64,000 nucleotides of DNA, from positions 124,001 through 188,000 of the forward strand of contig JANQFH010000021.1 in NCBI GenBank assembly GCA_028277945.1, in the 5' to 3' direction. The stretch's first letter is position 1. Every line of letters begins with the position of its first letter. This DNA comes from Oligoflexia bacterium. Its GTDB lineage: Bacteria > Bdellovibrionota_G > JANQFH01. Below, piece by piece: positions 43,486-53,113 of the stretch. The notes under the pieces are model-generated. The model ran no database searches, was not told where the DNA came from, and saw nothing but the letters and a program-made list of their open reading frames with translations. The position numbers and the translations under genes are program-made.

Positions 43486-43983
43486 ATGTTTAAAAGGAAG
43501 CACCCCTACGTACGCAGATACAAGTTTATCGACAAGAAACAGCAGATTCGTTTTGCTGTCGATGTTGCACTGCACTCCTTGCTCTTTCCGATTCTTTTGT
43601 TGCTGTTGTTGATCCTACCACCCTATTCAACCATCTTACTAAGAAAGAAAGCAGTACTCGTCAAACCGATTATTCTCGATTTTTTTAGAGTCTGCTGGGA
43701 ACATTGGTGGGTTGTGTTGTTAGCGCTCTTCTGCGTCGGTTACTACAGCATTCTCTTTAGCCATCAGATCATGGGACCTATGCGTCGGTTCGAGAATGCT
43801 CTGCTCAAGCGCAAAGCGGATGCGCATACGCCTGTCAAGTGCAATCTACGTAAACGCGATTACTTCCACAATTTTTCTAAACTGCTTGAAGAGGTTTTAA
43901 ACGGTTCGTCTGCGGAAAAGATGGCGTCCCAGTCAGATCCGCCTGCAGGAGAAGAGGCCACTTCTAAGGAGACGACTTCCTAA
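43486..43983 (+). CDS. Two-helix membrane protein with HAMP-like segment
   Basis: 165 residues. Two transmembrane helices (about 24-46 and 65-90) enclose a short loop, followed by SHQIMGPMRRFENALLKRKA, which has the I-x-G-P-x-R-x-F spacing of a HAMP linker, and a coiled polar tail. No output domain follows. It may be a truncated sensor or a partner of one. The 3' end overlaps the pckA stop by 20 bases in convergent orientation. The exact function is not known. Confidence 0.6.
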   Translation: MFKRKHPYVRRYKFIDKKQQIRFAVDVALHSLLFPILLLLLLILPPYSTILLRKKAVLVKPIILDFFRVCWEHWWVVLLALFCVGYYSILFSHQIMGPMRRFENALLKRKADAHTPVKCNLRKRDYFHNFSKLLEEVLNGSSAEKMASQSDPPAGEEATSKETTS

Positions 43984-45565
43984 CCTGGGGTCCTGCGGCC
44001 ATCACATCTTTGCCCATTTGCGCTGCAAAAGTCTCAAAGTGCTGCTGGAATTTGCATGCCAACTCACGGCTTTTGTTCTCGTACGCGGCCTGATCAGGCC
44101 AGTTTTGCCGTGGATTCAGTATCTCTTCTGGAACCTCTGGGCAGCTCTGTGGAATTTCGAAACCAAAGGTTGTATCAGTCGCTGTTGGCACCTTAGCGAG
44201 AGCGCCACTGTGAATGGCATCGATGATCTTTCTAGTGTAGTGGATTGGCATTCTCTTGCCAATTCCATAGCCACCACCAGACCAACCAGTATTGACCAAC
44301 CAACAGTCAGCAGCGTAACGGTTTATCTTGGTACGTAAGAGTTCGGCGTACACGGATGGATGTCGTGGCATAAATGGAGCTCCAAAACAGGGGCTAAAGG
44401 TTGCCTGTGGTTCTTTGCCTAAACCTACTTCCGTGCCCCCGACCTTTGCCGTGTAGCCGCTTATAAAGTAGTACATCGTCGCTTCTGCGGACAGCTTTGC
44501 CACCGGAGGCATCACACCAAAGGAGTCGCAAGTTAACAGAATAAGGTTTTTTGGATGTGGCCCCAATCCCTCATGTAAAGCCCCATCGATATGGGTTAAG
44601 GGGTATGAGGCGCGCGTATTTTCTGTGATCGCGTCGCTGTCAAGGTCCAACTGACGCCTTTCAGGATGATAAACGACGTTTTCTAGAATGGTGCCGTAAC
44701 GTCGTGTGCACTGCCAGATATCAGGCTCTGCCTCTTTCGATAAACGAATGACTTTAGCATAGCAGCCACCCTCAAAATTGAAGATGCCGCTATCGCTCCA
44801 GCCATGCTCATCGTCACCAATAAGTCGACGTTTGGGATCAGCGGAAAGGGTGGTTTTCCCTGTTCCTGATAGTCCAAAGAAGAGGTCGCTATCTTCTTGT
44901 TCACCAACATTTGCCGAACAGTGCATGGGCAATACGCCCTTTTCTGGAAGTAGATAGTTCATCACGGAAAAGACAGACTTCTTGATTTCGCCGGCATAGG
45001 CGGTGCCGCCAATGAGGATTAATCTCTCGGCCAAGTTGAGGATAATAAAGGCTTCGGATTGGGTGCCGTCGTTCTGTGGACTGGCTTGAAAACTAGGGGC
45101 GTGCAAAACGGTTAGTTCGGGCGCAAACGTTTGTACATCATAATGCTTGGGCCGTAAAAACATATTACGTGCGAAAAGACTGTGCCAGGCATTTTCACTA
45201 ATCACCCGGAGTGGTAGCTGGTATTGAGGATCCGCACCACAGCAGCAGTCTTGCACAAAGATATCACGGCTCTGTAAGTGCTTCATCAAACGCTGATGGA
45301 GGCCGAAAAATTTATCGCTAGCAAAAGGTCTGTTGATTTTTCCCCACCAGATATTGCTTTCACTGCTTGGCTCTTTGACGATAAATCGGTCGGCCACCGC
45401 TCTTGCAGTGTGTCTGCCGGTATCGACGCTCAGCGCACCACCTTGAGTGAGCTTACCTTCATTGCGTTTGATAGCTTCTTCGTAGAGCAAGGCTGTTGAC
45501 GAATTCAGAAAGACTTTGCAGGAAGTCTTGAATAGACTTGGGTTTTTCTGCATAGAAGTAAGCAT
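43964..45565 (-). CDS. pckA: Phosphoenolpyruvate carboxykinase (ATP)
   Basis: 533 residues, the size of the ATP-dependent PckA. P-loop GLSGTGKTTLSADPKR, metal and oxaloacetate-binding IGDDEHGW, GGCYAKVI and SYPLTHIDG are all intact. It converts oxaloacetate and ATP to PEP, CO2 and ADP, for gluconeogenesis. The 176 bases upstream, before the K+ channel start, hold a possible minus-strand promoter (TTTGCG-N16-TATACG near 45610-45640) and short GC palindromes; nothing else is seen there. Confidence 0.96.
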   Translation of the reverse strand: MLTSMQKNPSLFKTSCKVFLNSSTALLYEEAIKRNEGKLTQGGALSVDTGRHTARAVADRFIVKEPSSESNIWWGKINRPFASDKFFGLHQRLMKHLQSRDIFVQDCCCGADPQYQLPLRVISENAWHSLFARNMFLRPKHYDVQTFAPELTVLHAPSFQASPQNDGTQSEAFIILNLAERLILIGGTAYAGEIKKSVFSVMNYLLPEKGVLPMHCSANVGEQEDSDLFFGLSGTGKTTLSADPKRRLIGDDEHGWSDSGIFNFEGGCYAKVIRLSKEAEPDIWQCTRRYGTILENVVYHPERRQLDLDSDAITENTRASYPLTHIDGALHEGLGPHPKNLILLTCDSFGVMPPVAKLSAEATMYYFISGYTAKVGGTEVGLGKEPQATFSPCFGAPFMPRHPSVYAELLRTKINRYAADCWLVNTGWSGGGYGIGKRMPIHYTRKIIDAIHSGALAKVPTATDTTFGFEIPQSCPEVPEEILNPRQNWPDQAAYENKSRELACKFQQHFETFAAQMGKDVMAAGPQVRKSSP

Positions 45566-45741
45566 CCTCGCGAGTCAAGGTCGTATATTGCCGCCCCTAC
45601 ATACGCAAAAACCCCTACTAGGGCAAACGATTCCTCACGTGGATCGCGGTACGAGGCTGGCGATCGGGAGGCTACTTGTCTATAACCTATTGAAAAATTT
45701 GAGTTCTCTGCTATAACCAAAGTGAGGTTAGGGAGGGGACG

Positions 45742-46764
45742 TTGTTCAGCGCGCCTACCATTGGCAAGCAGCTTGGATTAACCCTGTTTCTTCTGGCTGT
45801 CGTACTGAGCGCCGGTACCATCGGCTATAGAATCCTTGGTGGCCAGCACGCCGATTGGCTGAGCAGTCTTTATATGTCGGTAGTTACCCTGACAACGGTT
45901 GGTTACCATGAAATTGTCGACTCTACGGATAATCCTACCCTACGAATCTTCACTATGGTGCTTTTGCTTTCCGGGCTTGGAGTCATGTTTTATGGTTTGA
46001 GCACGGTCATAGGTCTTTTTGTCGAAGGGGAGTTAAAACAGATTTTTTGGAGAAAGAAGATGTTAAAGACCATTGGTAAGTTGTCCAATCATACAATCGT
46101 GTGTGGTGGTGGCGAGGGAGGCGGTCACATAGTCCGAGAGCTCTTACTCCATCAACAGGACTTTGTTGTTATTGACATTAAGCGAGAACAAGTAGAGCGA
46201 CTTATTCGGACGACGGGCGATTTTCCATTTATCATTGGCGATGCTACTCAAGATGACGTTCTTGAGCAGGCGGGCATACAACAGGCTCGAGGATTGATCA
46301 CAGTGCTCTCTAGTGATCAGGATAATCTATTTGTGGCGCTGTCCGCCAGGCAGATAAATCCACACATACGTATCATCGCTAGGGGCATAGATACCGCTAC
46401 CCATAGCAAGTTTCTCAAAGCTGGAGCCGACCGGGTTATCAATCCCAACCGAATTGGTGCGGCCAAGATGATTTCCGGCTTAATGCGTCCAAACGTATCG
46501 AGTTTTCTTGAGTCCATGATGCAGGATCCCTCGGTGCCGGTGAGTTTTGAAGAGTATCGGGTAAAGAAGGGCTCTCACTTTGAAGACAAAAAACTTAGCG
46601 AAACAAGAATTCGCGAAAAAACTGGAATATCTATTCTTGCAGTAAAAGATGCAGAGGGTCAGTTTGTTTATAACCCTCCACCGGATACGGTGCTACGTAC
46701 CAATATGACGCTGATTATGTTGGGAGACCCTAAGCAGTTTCGTCTAGTAGAGGAGACGATGTGA
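45742..46764 (+). CDS. Potassium channel with RCK (TrkA) domain
   Basis: 340 residues from a TTG start at 45742, preceded by GGGAGGGG. Two transmembrane helices (12-32 and 68-92) flank a pore helix and a selectivity filter TVGYHE (52-57). The C-terminal 220 residues are an RCK domain: a Rossmann segment HTIVCGGGEGGGHIVREL and a TrkA-C part. The final filter Glu/Asp position is occupied by E, preceded by H instead of the usual G. It gates K+ flux in response to nucleotides or ions. It overlaps the next gene by four bases (ATGATG). Confidence 0.9.
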   Translation: MFSAPTIGKQLGLTLFLLAVVLSAGTIGYRILGGQHADWLSSLYMSVVTLTTVGYHEIVDSTDNPTLRIFTMVLLLSGLGVMFYGLSTVIGLFVEGELKQIFWRKKMLKTIGKLSNHTIVCGGGEGGGHIVRELLLHQQDFVVIDIKREQVERLIRTTGDFPFIIGDATQDDVLEQAGIQQARGLITVLSSDQDNLFVALSARQINPHIRIIARGIDTATHSKFLKAGADRVINPNRIGAAKMISGLMRPNVSSFLESMMQDPSVPVSFEEYRVKKGSHFEDKKLSETRIREKTGISILAVKDAEGQFVYNPPPDTVLRTNMTLIMLGDPKQFRLVEETM

Positions 46765-47360
46765 TGGAAGATAACAAGAAAACTGGACCCGCATCACCGG
46801 CGATTGACGATAGCAATGACACAAGCGACGCATGGTACAAAAAGGGCAGGCAGTATAAAAAAGCCGGCGACTACAGCAATGCCATTGTCTGCTTTCAGAG
46901 TATGTTGCAAAAGAGCGCTAATGATACTGTAGCTCTGAACGAATTCTACAAGTGTTGTATTTTGGAAGGGCGGCTTAAAGAGGGTATTGATGCGGTGAAT
47001 AAGCTGGTGCGGCTGTACGTGAATGCCAGCAAAAAGACGGAGGCCTTAACGGTTTATGGTGAGCTGATGCAGTCGCAGGCGAAGCACTGCTTTGAGCAAG
47101 ATGTTCAGATTATACTGTCTGAGTGGCTAGAGGAGTTTGAAGACTTTGAGGGTGCAGTAACGGCGCTTATGAACTATGCCGATCGTTACAAACATGATAA
47201 GCGTGCGCCTGACTTACTCTTGCGTGCGGCTCTCATTTGCCAAAACCGACTAGACGATAAGGAACAGACCCAGCAGATTGCTGACCTAATAAGTGAGAGG
47301 TATCCTGACTCAAAGGCGGCTGAGGAGGCCGCCTTGCTCTTTTTTGACACGCACGTTTGA
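46761..47360 (+). CDS. TPR-like helical repeat protein
   Basis: 199 residues. Helical repeats of the TPR/hemopexin-free kind: AWYKKGRQYKKAGDYSNAIVCFQSML, with NEFYKCCILEGRLKEGIDAVNKL and EALTVYGELMQSQAK. Such proteins are interaction scaffolds. It is coupled to the K+ channel upstream by a four-base overlap and to the 47357 gene downstream by a four-base overlap (TTGA). No signal peptide is seen, so it is cytoplasmic. Function unknown. Confidence 0.65.
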   Translation: MMEDNKKTGPASPAIDDSNDTSDAWYKKGRQYKKAGDYSNAIVCFQSMLQKSANDTVALNEFYKCCILEGRLKEGIDAVNKLVRLYVNASKKTEALTVYGELMQSQAKHCFEQDVQIILSEWLEEFEDFEGAVTALMNYADRYKHDKRAPDLLLRAALICQNRLDDKEQTQQIADLISERYPDSKAAEEAALLFFDTHV

Positions 47361-48679
47361 ATCCTGGTTTTTTGTTGATGCAGGAAAAATTTTATACCCT
47401 CTTCTGGACTTGGGATCATCGTATGCAATGGAGCGGTGATGCGAATCTCAGTCTACCCGCTGGGGAAGCAGGGCCATATTTGAAATCATCAGAGACTTTT
47501 TTAAACGAATATAAGTGTCTTATTGACTATGCATCCCAGAGACAGATTGATGCGGTGATTGTCGCTGGTATGTTGCGGAAGAGCCATGGTGGCGTTCGTG
47601 CTGCCAAAAAGCTCATCGACTATGGTCGGAAGAGGGGAGTCTCTGTACTACCGAGCGCAGGTACAGGATCCTACGATGGTTTTGTCGTGCAAACGGATGA
47701 TCATTACTGTCTCTCCTCTTGGCTCGAGCGCCATCCACAGCTAGCTGCTATAGATCCAGCCGGCAAACCCTATACTCGACAAAACGCTCCTGCCCTCTAC
47801 CTTTGTTCGTCCAAAGAGGAAAACCAGCAATGGTTAAAGCAGGGCACCCAATGGCTTATAGATAAACTAGAACCCGAAGGCATTTTTCTTTCTCATGGCA
47901 GGCTAGAGGTTTGTCACTGTTCGTCTTGTAAGCGCAGTCGTGATTCGCTTGAAGGTTCTGACGAGATTTTTAAAGAGTTTGCCAACCTGACCAGCCCCAT
48001 GTTGCAAGCGGTCCAAGGTTGTGGTGGCAATCTCATGGTCATTTGTGCTAGCGAGGCCGTTGTGGATAGAGCTACCTACACGAACACCATCCCGTTGCAG
48101 TATTTTGCCTCACTAGCCAGTTTCTCTTGGGAACTATCGCTGCAATCCCTTAAAGCATGGCCTGCTGGTAATACAGCTCGCCGTGGCAAGCACCTGGGCC
48201 AACTACACCACTCGATCTCCGAGCCTAACAGTAGTTTTGGTGTCGGTGACTTTCATCGACGCCAACTCTTACTCGATGAAATCCGTAGCGCTTGTCGCCA
48301 CGCTCATGGCGACAGTCTCAGCGGCTTGATTCTCAACGGTGAAATGGGTATTCACAGTGTCAGCAATGAGTTGAATTATCTGGGTTTCAGTGCCTTTTGC
48401 CGTGATCCCCAGCTGACCTGGGAGGCATTTGCTGTCCAGCATCTTAGCCCAGGCTTTGGCGACCCAGAGACGAGTTATAAATTCTTGCAAATGCTGCAAC
48501 AGTCTATCAGCCTACACCGGGAACTGGTTAAGATTAGCGGACCACAAGAACGTCATTACCTAAGCCGTGAAGCGTACCATCTGTTTACAGAAGTCGCCCG
48601 TGTCACCGAGGCGATTTCAGGTGAAAGCCAACGCCGATGGGCGTGGTTGCTTGGCTCCATAGCAGAGATTGTGTTATAG
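47357..48679 (+). CDS. Predicted TIM-barrel-like (glycosidase-like) protein of unknown function
   Basis: 440 residues. Segments such as LFWTWDHRMQWSGD, DAVIVAGMLRKSHGG, KLIDYGRKRGVSVLPSAG, EGIFLSHGRLEVCHC and GLILNGEMGIHSVSNELNY alternate strands and helices in the manner of glycoside hydrolase or other TIM barrels, with acidic residues at strand ends (E in NGEMG). A CxxC pair (CHCSSC, about 187-192) suggests a metal site. I cannot assign a family or a substrate. The TTG at 47357 overlaps the TPR stop; an ATG at 47378 is the alternative start. No signal peptide. It is followed by the ClC gene. Confidence 0.55.
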   Translation: MNPGFLLMQEKFYTLFWTWDHRMQWSGDANLSLPAGEAGPYLKSSETFLNEYKCLIDYASQRQIDAVIVAGMLRKSHGGVRAAKKLIDYGRKRGVSVLPSAGTGSYDGFVVQTDDHYCLSSWLERHPQLAAIDPAGKPYTRQNAPALYLCSSKEENQQWLKQGTQWLIDKLEPEGIFLSHGRLEVCHCSSCKRSRDSLEGSDEIFKEFANLTSPMLQAVQGCGGNLMVICASEAVVDRATYTNTIPLQYFASLASFSWELSLQSLKAWPAGNTARRGKHLGQLHHSISEPNSSFGVGDFHRRQLLLDEIRSACRHAHGDSLSGLILNGEMGIHSVSNELNYLGFSAFCRDPQLTWEAFAVQHLSPGFGDPETSYKFLQMLQQSISLHRELVKISGPQERHYLSREAYHLFTEVARVTEAISGESQRRWAWLLGSIAEIVL

Positions 48680-48701
48680 CGCCGGCTGGAAGCACAATAC
48701 T

Positions 48702-50462
48702 ATGTCACATACCAAAACAGATCAGGGCAAATCGAGACGGATAAGAGTGCTACGTCGATTACGCTGGTTTGGCCAGCATGAGAACATTCTTATGAGCCTG
48801 CTGGCCGTTGTTGTCGGGTTGGTTTCTGGACTTGTTGCCGTGCTATTTCGTCAGCTTATCGCCCTTATGCAAAATCTCTTTCTCTTCAGACAGCTGTCGT
48901 TGGGTGATTATCTCAGCCCGCTTGACCATGTCTGGGGCGGCTGGATCATCTTGATACCAGCTCTCGGGGGTCTTTTGGTCGGTTTGCTCACCTACTTTTT
49001 TGCGCCAGAGACCAAGGGCCACGGAGTGCCTGAGGTCCTCGAAGCAGCAGCGGTAAAGGGTGGCAGGATGCGGGGCCGAGTGGTGCCGGTCAAGGCGGTG
49101 GCGACCGCTGTCTGTCTTGGTTCAGGCGGTAGCACCGGTCGTGAGGGGCCTGTGGTACAGATATGCGCTGCCGCAGGTTCTTATATGGCGCAAATCTTCC
49201 ATATGCGCAGTGAGCTGACCAAGATCCTCTTGGCGTGCGGTGCCACCGGTGGCATTGCCGCTAGCTTCAACACACCAATAGCCGGCGTGTTGTTTGCGCT
49301 TGAGCTGGTAGCACTGGAATTTAAGACGCGTTCGTTTATTCCGTTGGTCATTGCGGCGGTGTTTGCAACACTAGTTTCGCGTACTTTTCTTGGAGATATG
49401 CCTGGCTTTATTGTCCCAGAATACACCTTGATCTCCCATTACGAACTGCTCATCTATCTGCTTCTTGGAATTTTAGCAGGCTTGGTAGCAATTCTCTTTA
49501 TCGATACGAGTTATCGTGTCGAGGCGTTCTTTAATGGTTTGAACATGCCGTCCTATTTGAAGCCAGTGTTGGGCGGAGTGCTTGTCGGCTTGTTGGCCCT
49601 GTTTTTACCGGAGATTCTCGGCGGTGGTTACGATACGGTTTCTGATGTCCTGTTGGGTAAACTCGGTTTTGGTCTCTGCTTGCTTCTAGTATTTGGTAAG
49701 ATCCTGGCTGTGTCGCTCACCCTTGGTTCAGGGGGCTCTGGTGGCGTCTTTGCCCCCAGTCTCTTTATTGGCGCCATGTTGGGTGGGGCAATCGGTGCCC
49801 TATTTCATCACTACTTTCCAGAGAACACGGCTAGTGCAGGTGCTTACGCTTTAGTCGGTATGGCCGCAGTTTTTGCGGGCGTCAGTCGTGCTACCCTCAC
49901 AGCGATCATCATCCTTTTTGAGATGACACTCAACTACAACATCATTCTACCGTTGATGTTTGCCTGCGTCATTAGTGATGGGGTTGCTTGGTCGCTTTAT
50001 GGCGACTCGATTTACACCAAGAAGCTACGTCTTAAAGGAATTCGTTTCTTTCAGGATCTTGGTCCTGATGTTTTGGCTATGCATCTGGTTCAGGAGGTGA
50101 TGAGTCGTAATGTTGAGACTGTCTCGGCTACCAGTTCATTACGATCTGTGTGGGAGAAGATTCTCAAAACCGGCCACCAGGGCTTTCCCCTTTTGGGTGA
50201 GGATGGGACTCTTGTAGGGATAATCACCGCCTCAGACGTGAGGCGGGCTTTGGCTGCCAACGACTTGGATCAGCAGGCTGAAGACTATGCTACCAAGAAG
50301 CTCGTCACCACCTATCCAGACGAAGACCTGCACACGCTTTCAGATAAGATTGCCAAACATAAGCTAGGCCACATTCCTGTAGTAGATCGTAACAATTCGC
50401 AAATACTGCTTGGTATCATTACCCGTAGTGATCTCATGAAAATCGGCTACGGCGCACTCTAA
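48702..50462 (+). CDS. ClC chloride channel/antiporter with CBS domains
   Basis: About 586 residues from the ATG at 48702; the earlier TTG at 48669 is open but overlaps the previous gene. Ten or more transmembrane helices carry the ClC motifs: GHGVPEVLEAA, GSGGSTGREGPVVQ (the gating Glu in GREGP) and GSGGSGGVFAPSL. Two CBS domains (about 450-585) follow, with VMSRNVETVSATSSLR and ITRSDLMKIG. The gating glutamate suggests a chloride/proton antiporter or channel regulated by adenine nucleotides. It ends the K+ channel-TPR-barrel-ClC run, which pairs anion and cation flux. Confidence 0.92.
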   Translation: MSHTKTDQGKSRRIRVLRRLRWFGQHENILMSLLAVVVGLVSGLVAVLFRQLIALMQNLFLFRQLSLGDYLSPLDHVWGGWIILIPALGGLLVGLLTYFFAPETKGHGVPEVLEAAAVKGGRMRGRVVPVKAVATAVCLGSGGSTGREGPVVQICAAAGSYMAQIFHMRSELTKILLACGATGGIAASFNTPIAGVLFALELVALEFKTRSFIPLVIAAVFATLVSRTFLGDMPGFIVPEYTLISHYELLIYLLLGILAGLVAILFIDTSYRVEAFFNGLNMPSYLKPVLGGVLVGLLALFLPEILGGGYDTVSDVLLGKLGFGLCLLLVFGKILAVSLTLGSGGSGGVFAPSLFIGAMLGGAIGALFHHYFPENTASAGAYALVGMAAVFAGVSRATLTAIIILFEMTLNYNIILPLMFACVISDGVAWSLYGDSIYTKKLRLKGIRFFQDLGPDVLAMHLVQEVMSRNVETVSATSSLRSVWEKILKTGHQGFPLLGEDGTLVGIITASDVRRALAANDLDQQAEDYATKKLVTTYPDEDLHTLSDKIAKHKLGHIPVVDRNNSQILLGIITRSDLMKIGYGAL

Positions 50463-50624
50463 GCATAGATTGTTTACGACGGCAACGTGCAGATTCTCGC
50501 ATCCCTGCGTTGGGTCCGCTCATCCGGGTCCTCACGTACGTTTTCAGTACGCTGCTGAAGTGATTAATTGATATTATTAAAAAATAATCATGAGTGATTT
50601 GAAATGGTATCCCTTTCACAGCCA
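50463..50624. other. Convergent intergenic region
   Basis: 162 bases between the ClC and PBP1A stop codons. It contains small inverted repeats, CGTAC/GTACG around a 7-base loop (near 50535-50552) and ATTATT/AATAAT (near 50574-50590), which may serve as a bidirectional terminator. No coding frame of substance was found. Confidence 0.35.
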
Positions 50625-52598
50625 TTACTTGAGTTCTTCATCGCAGAGCTGGGTTGGCTCGGATCCTTTGATAAAAGCGACCTCGATAGGATCACTGCAG
50701 TTCGGAGTTGCTAACCTGCCTGAGGAGTGGTCGATGGTTTTGATGGTGACGTTTTCAGGAACTTGATCGGTGGTTGGTTGTGCCAGCAAAGTGCAGGCAG
50801 ATTCAGCAAAGTGGACCCAGATCGGTAGTGCAGCAGTAGTGCCGGTCTCGGCTTTGCCGAGACTGCGGTTATCATCAAAGCCCACCCAGACACCTGTTGT
50901 CAGTCGAGGGCTGAAGCCGACAAAGAGTGCATCGGTATAGTTGTTGGAAGTGCCGGTCTTGCCAGCAACATTGCAAGAGAGCTGCGCCGCCTGGTTAGCA
51001 GTCCCATGGAGCACAACTCCGCGCAACAAGTCGTGCATAATATAGGCGACATCAGGCTGGAGCGCGGCTCTGGTTGCAATCGCAGGCCTCCAGAGTTGCT
51101 GCCCGGAGGCATTCGTGACCGAGAGTACGGTGTGGGGGCTGTTGTAAATGCCGTTATTTGCAAAGACCGAGTAGGCCGCTGTCAGTTCCAGTAGCGAAAT
51201 TGAAGCAGAGCCTATGGCTATAGTTAGGTTGTTTGGAATCGTTGCCGTGATGCCAAGCTGTCGAGCCATCTTTTGAACTTGCGCTATACCAAGTCGAGAA
51301 GCTAGTTGTACTGCAACTGTGTTGAGTGACTTTTCCAATGCCACTCTCATGGTGACAGGGCCGAGATGGCCCCTGCCAAAGTTGGCGGGTTGGTAAGGTT
51401 TACCTTTGTGGCCTGGGTAGGAGATGGGCACATCCTGAAAAATCGTTGACTGGTTGTAACCGGCGGCAAGGGCTGCGGCATAGACGATAGGTTTGAAAGC
51501 CGACCCTGACTGCCGTTTTGCTTGCACAGCCCGATTGAACGGACTGCGACGAAAATCTTCACCACCGACAAGAGCTCTGATAGCTCCCGATTGCGAGTCT
51601 ATGGCGATCAGCGCGGCTTCTGGGCTAGTGCTTACCACTGTAGATCTCGTCGGCAGCGGTTGTGGATGACGCTGGCGGTAGGCGAACAGACCAGAGGCAA
51701 CGGCTCGCTCTGCTGCCTGTTGCAACTCAACGTCGATGGTCGTGGCTACGTTTAGCCGGCCTTTGAGCACCTGATTGGCGCCCAACTGAGCCAGCAGCTG
51801 TTGTAGGATCATCGAGTTGATGTGGTTACGGATCCCTGGCGAGCGACAGGGCTGAACGTCAATCGCTGCGTCGCGGGCCAGCTTGAACTGTGTTGTCGAT
51901 AGCAGACGATTTCGGGCCATAGCCTCTAGTACCTGATTACGCCGTTGTCGGCTTCGTTCTGGATTTATAGATGGGGCATAGATCGATGGCCCCTTGGGAA
52001 TTCCTGCCAATGTGGCTATTTCCGCAGTGGTTAACTCACCTAGAGGTTTACAGAAATAGAAGTGCGATGCCGCGGTCATCCCATAATTACCTTCGCCCAT
52101 ATAAATCTGGTTGAGATAGAGCTCGAGTATCTCGTCTTTGGTGTAGTGTTTTTCGATTTGGAAGGCGATGATGATCTCTTTTAACTTACGGATGTATGAC
52201 TTTTCCGGTGTTAGAAAGAGAACGCGGGCCAGCTGCTGAGTCAGCGTACTACCGCCCTGGGCGCGTCTTTGCTGCATGATATTTTTGAAAAGGGCGCGGA
52301 CAATACCCTTTAGGCTAATACCGTGGTGATGGAAGAAAGAGCTATCTTCAACGGCAATGACCGCTTCAACAAGCTGTGAGGGCATTTTTTTTAGTTCGAC
52401 AGGCAGACGGCGTTCGTGAAAGATTTCGCCGACGAGCTGACCTTGATGATCGATCAGCCGGGTGATGCCTTTAGGTTTGAACTCTTCTAAAGATTCAATT
52501 TGTGGCAGATCTTGTAACAACAGAAAGGCTACAGCACCCAGTACACCGGTGGCTCCGGCGACCACAAAAATAGAGACAAGGATGGGCCACCTTTTCAT
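50625..52598 (-). CDS. Penicillin-binding protein 1A-type bifunctional transglycosylase/transpeptidase
   Basis: 657 residues. One N-terminal transmembrane helix, then the GT51 domain (EDSSFFHHHGISLKGI, GGSTLTQQLARVLF, the catalytic Glu in EDSSF) and a transpeptidase domain with SGSAFKPIVYAAAL (active Ser-x-x-Lys) and KTGTSNNYTDALFVGF (KTG). It polymerises and crosslinks peptidoglycan in the periplasm. Short for a PBP1A (usually over 750), it has no extra C-terminal domain. It follows ssb with a 25-base gap, last in a seven-gene run led by the CD-NTase-like protein. Confidence 0.93.
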   Translation of the reverse strand: MKRWPILVSIFVVAGATGVLGAVAFLLLQDLPQIESLEEFKPKGITRLIDHQGQLVGEIFHERRLPVELKKMPSQLVEAVIAVEDSSFFHHHGISLKGIVRALFKNIMQQRRAQGGSTLTQQLARVLFLTPEKSYIRKLKEIIIAFQIEKHYTKDEILELYLNQIYMGEGNYGMTAASHFYFCKPLGELTTAEIATLAGIPKGPSIYAPSINPERSRQRRNQVLEAMARNRLLSTTQFKLARDAAIDVQPCRSPGIRNHINSMILQQLLAQLGANQVLKGRLNVATTIDVELQQAAERAVASGLFAYRQRHPQPLPTRSTVVSTSPEAALIAIDSQSGAIRALVGGEDFRRSPFNRAVQAKRQSGSAFKPIVYAAALAAGYNQSTIFQDVPISYPGHKGKPYQPANFGRGHLGPVTMRVALEKSLNTVAVQLASRLGIAQVQKMARQLGITATIPNNLTIAIGSASISLLELTAAYSVFANNGIYNSPHTVLSVTNASGQQLWRPAIATRAALQPDVAYIMHDLLRGVVLHGTANQAAQLSCNVAGKTGTSNNYTDALFVGFSPRLTTGVWVGFDDNRSLGKAETGTTAALPIWVHFAESACTLLAQPTTDQVPENVTIKTIDHSSGRLATPNCSDPIEVAFIKGSEPTQLCDEELK

Positions 52599-52623
52599 TT
52601 GGCCGGGTAGTTAGGAGGCGTGG

Positions 52624-53067
52624 TTAAAAAGGCACATCCTCGTCAGCACTGTAATTTTCGGCCTGCCCTTGTGTGTTATCGGCGCTTAGGGTTCCTGGCT
52701 GCGGCAGCTCTTCGTGCTCTTGTCCTGTGCTAGTACCGCGTCCACCCAAGAATACCACGTTTGCAGCGGTAATCTCCGTTGTATAGCGCTTTTCACCCTC
52801 TTTGGTCTCCCAGCTATTGGTACGCAGCTTACCCTCAACAAAGACCTGGCGGCCTTTACCAAGGTATTCACCACAGATCTCACCAAGTTTTCCCCAAGCG
52901 ACAATACGGTGCCACTCAGTACGCTCCTCTTTATTACCATCTTTACCCGTCCAGGTTTCATTGGTTGCCATACGGAAGTGTGCTACCGGTGTACCGCTAC
53001 CTGTATAACGCACTTCTGGATCTGCTCCCAACCTTCCTACTAAGATCACTTTATTCACACTGTTCAT
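52624..53067 (-). CDS. ssb: Single-stranded DNA-binding protein
   Basis: 147 residues. OB-fold: [53 protein letters not shown] and [17 protein letters not shown], then a low-complexity tail ending in the acidic DEDVPF tip that docks repair and replication proteins. Replication and repair protein. It lies between a pilin-like gene and PBP1A. Confidence 0.96.
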   Translation of the reverse strand: MNSVNKVILVGRLGADPEVRYTGSGTPVAHFRMATNETWTGKDGNKEERTEWHRIVAWGKLGEICGEYLGKGRQVFVEGKLRTNSWETKEGEKRYTTEITAANVVFLGGRGTSTGQEHEELPQPGTLSADNTQGQAENYSADEDVPF

Positions 53068-53113
53068 TGAGTTGCCCTCAGTCTAAAAAATTCATCTTCA
53101 GCTGAAGGAGTTA

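Noticed and set aside
45566-45741. K+ or c-di-AMP riboswitch before the potassium channel
   Set aside because: Only short palindromes are present; the ydaO and kuaA cores are absent.
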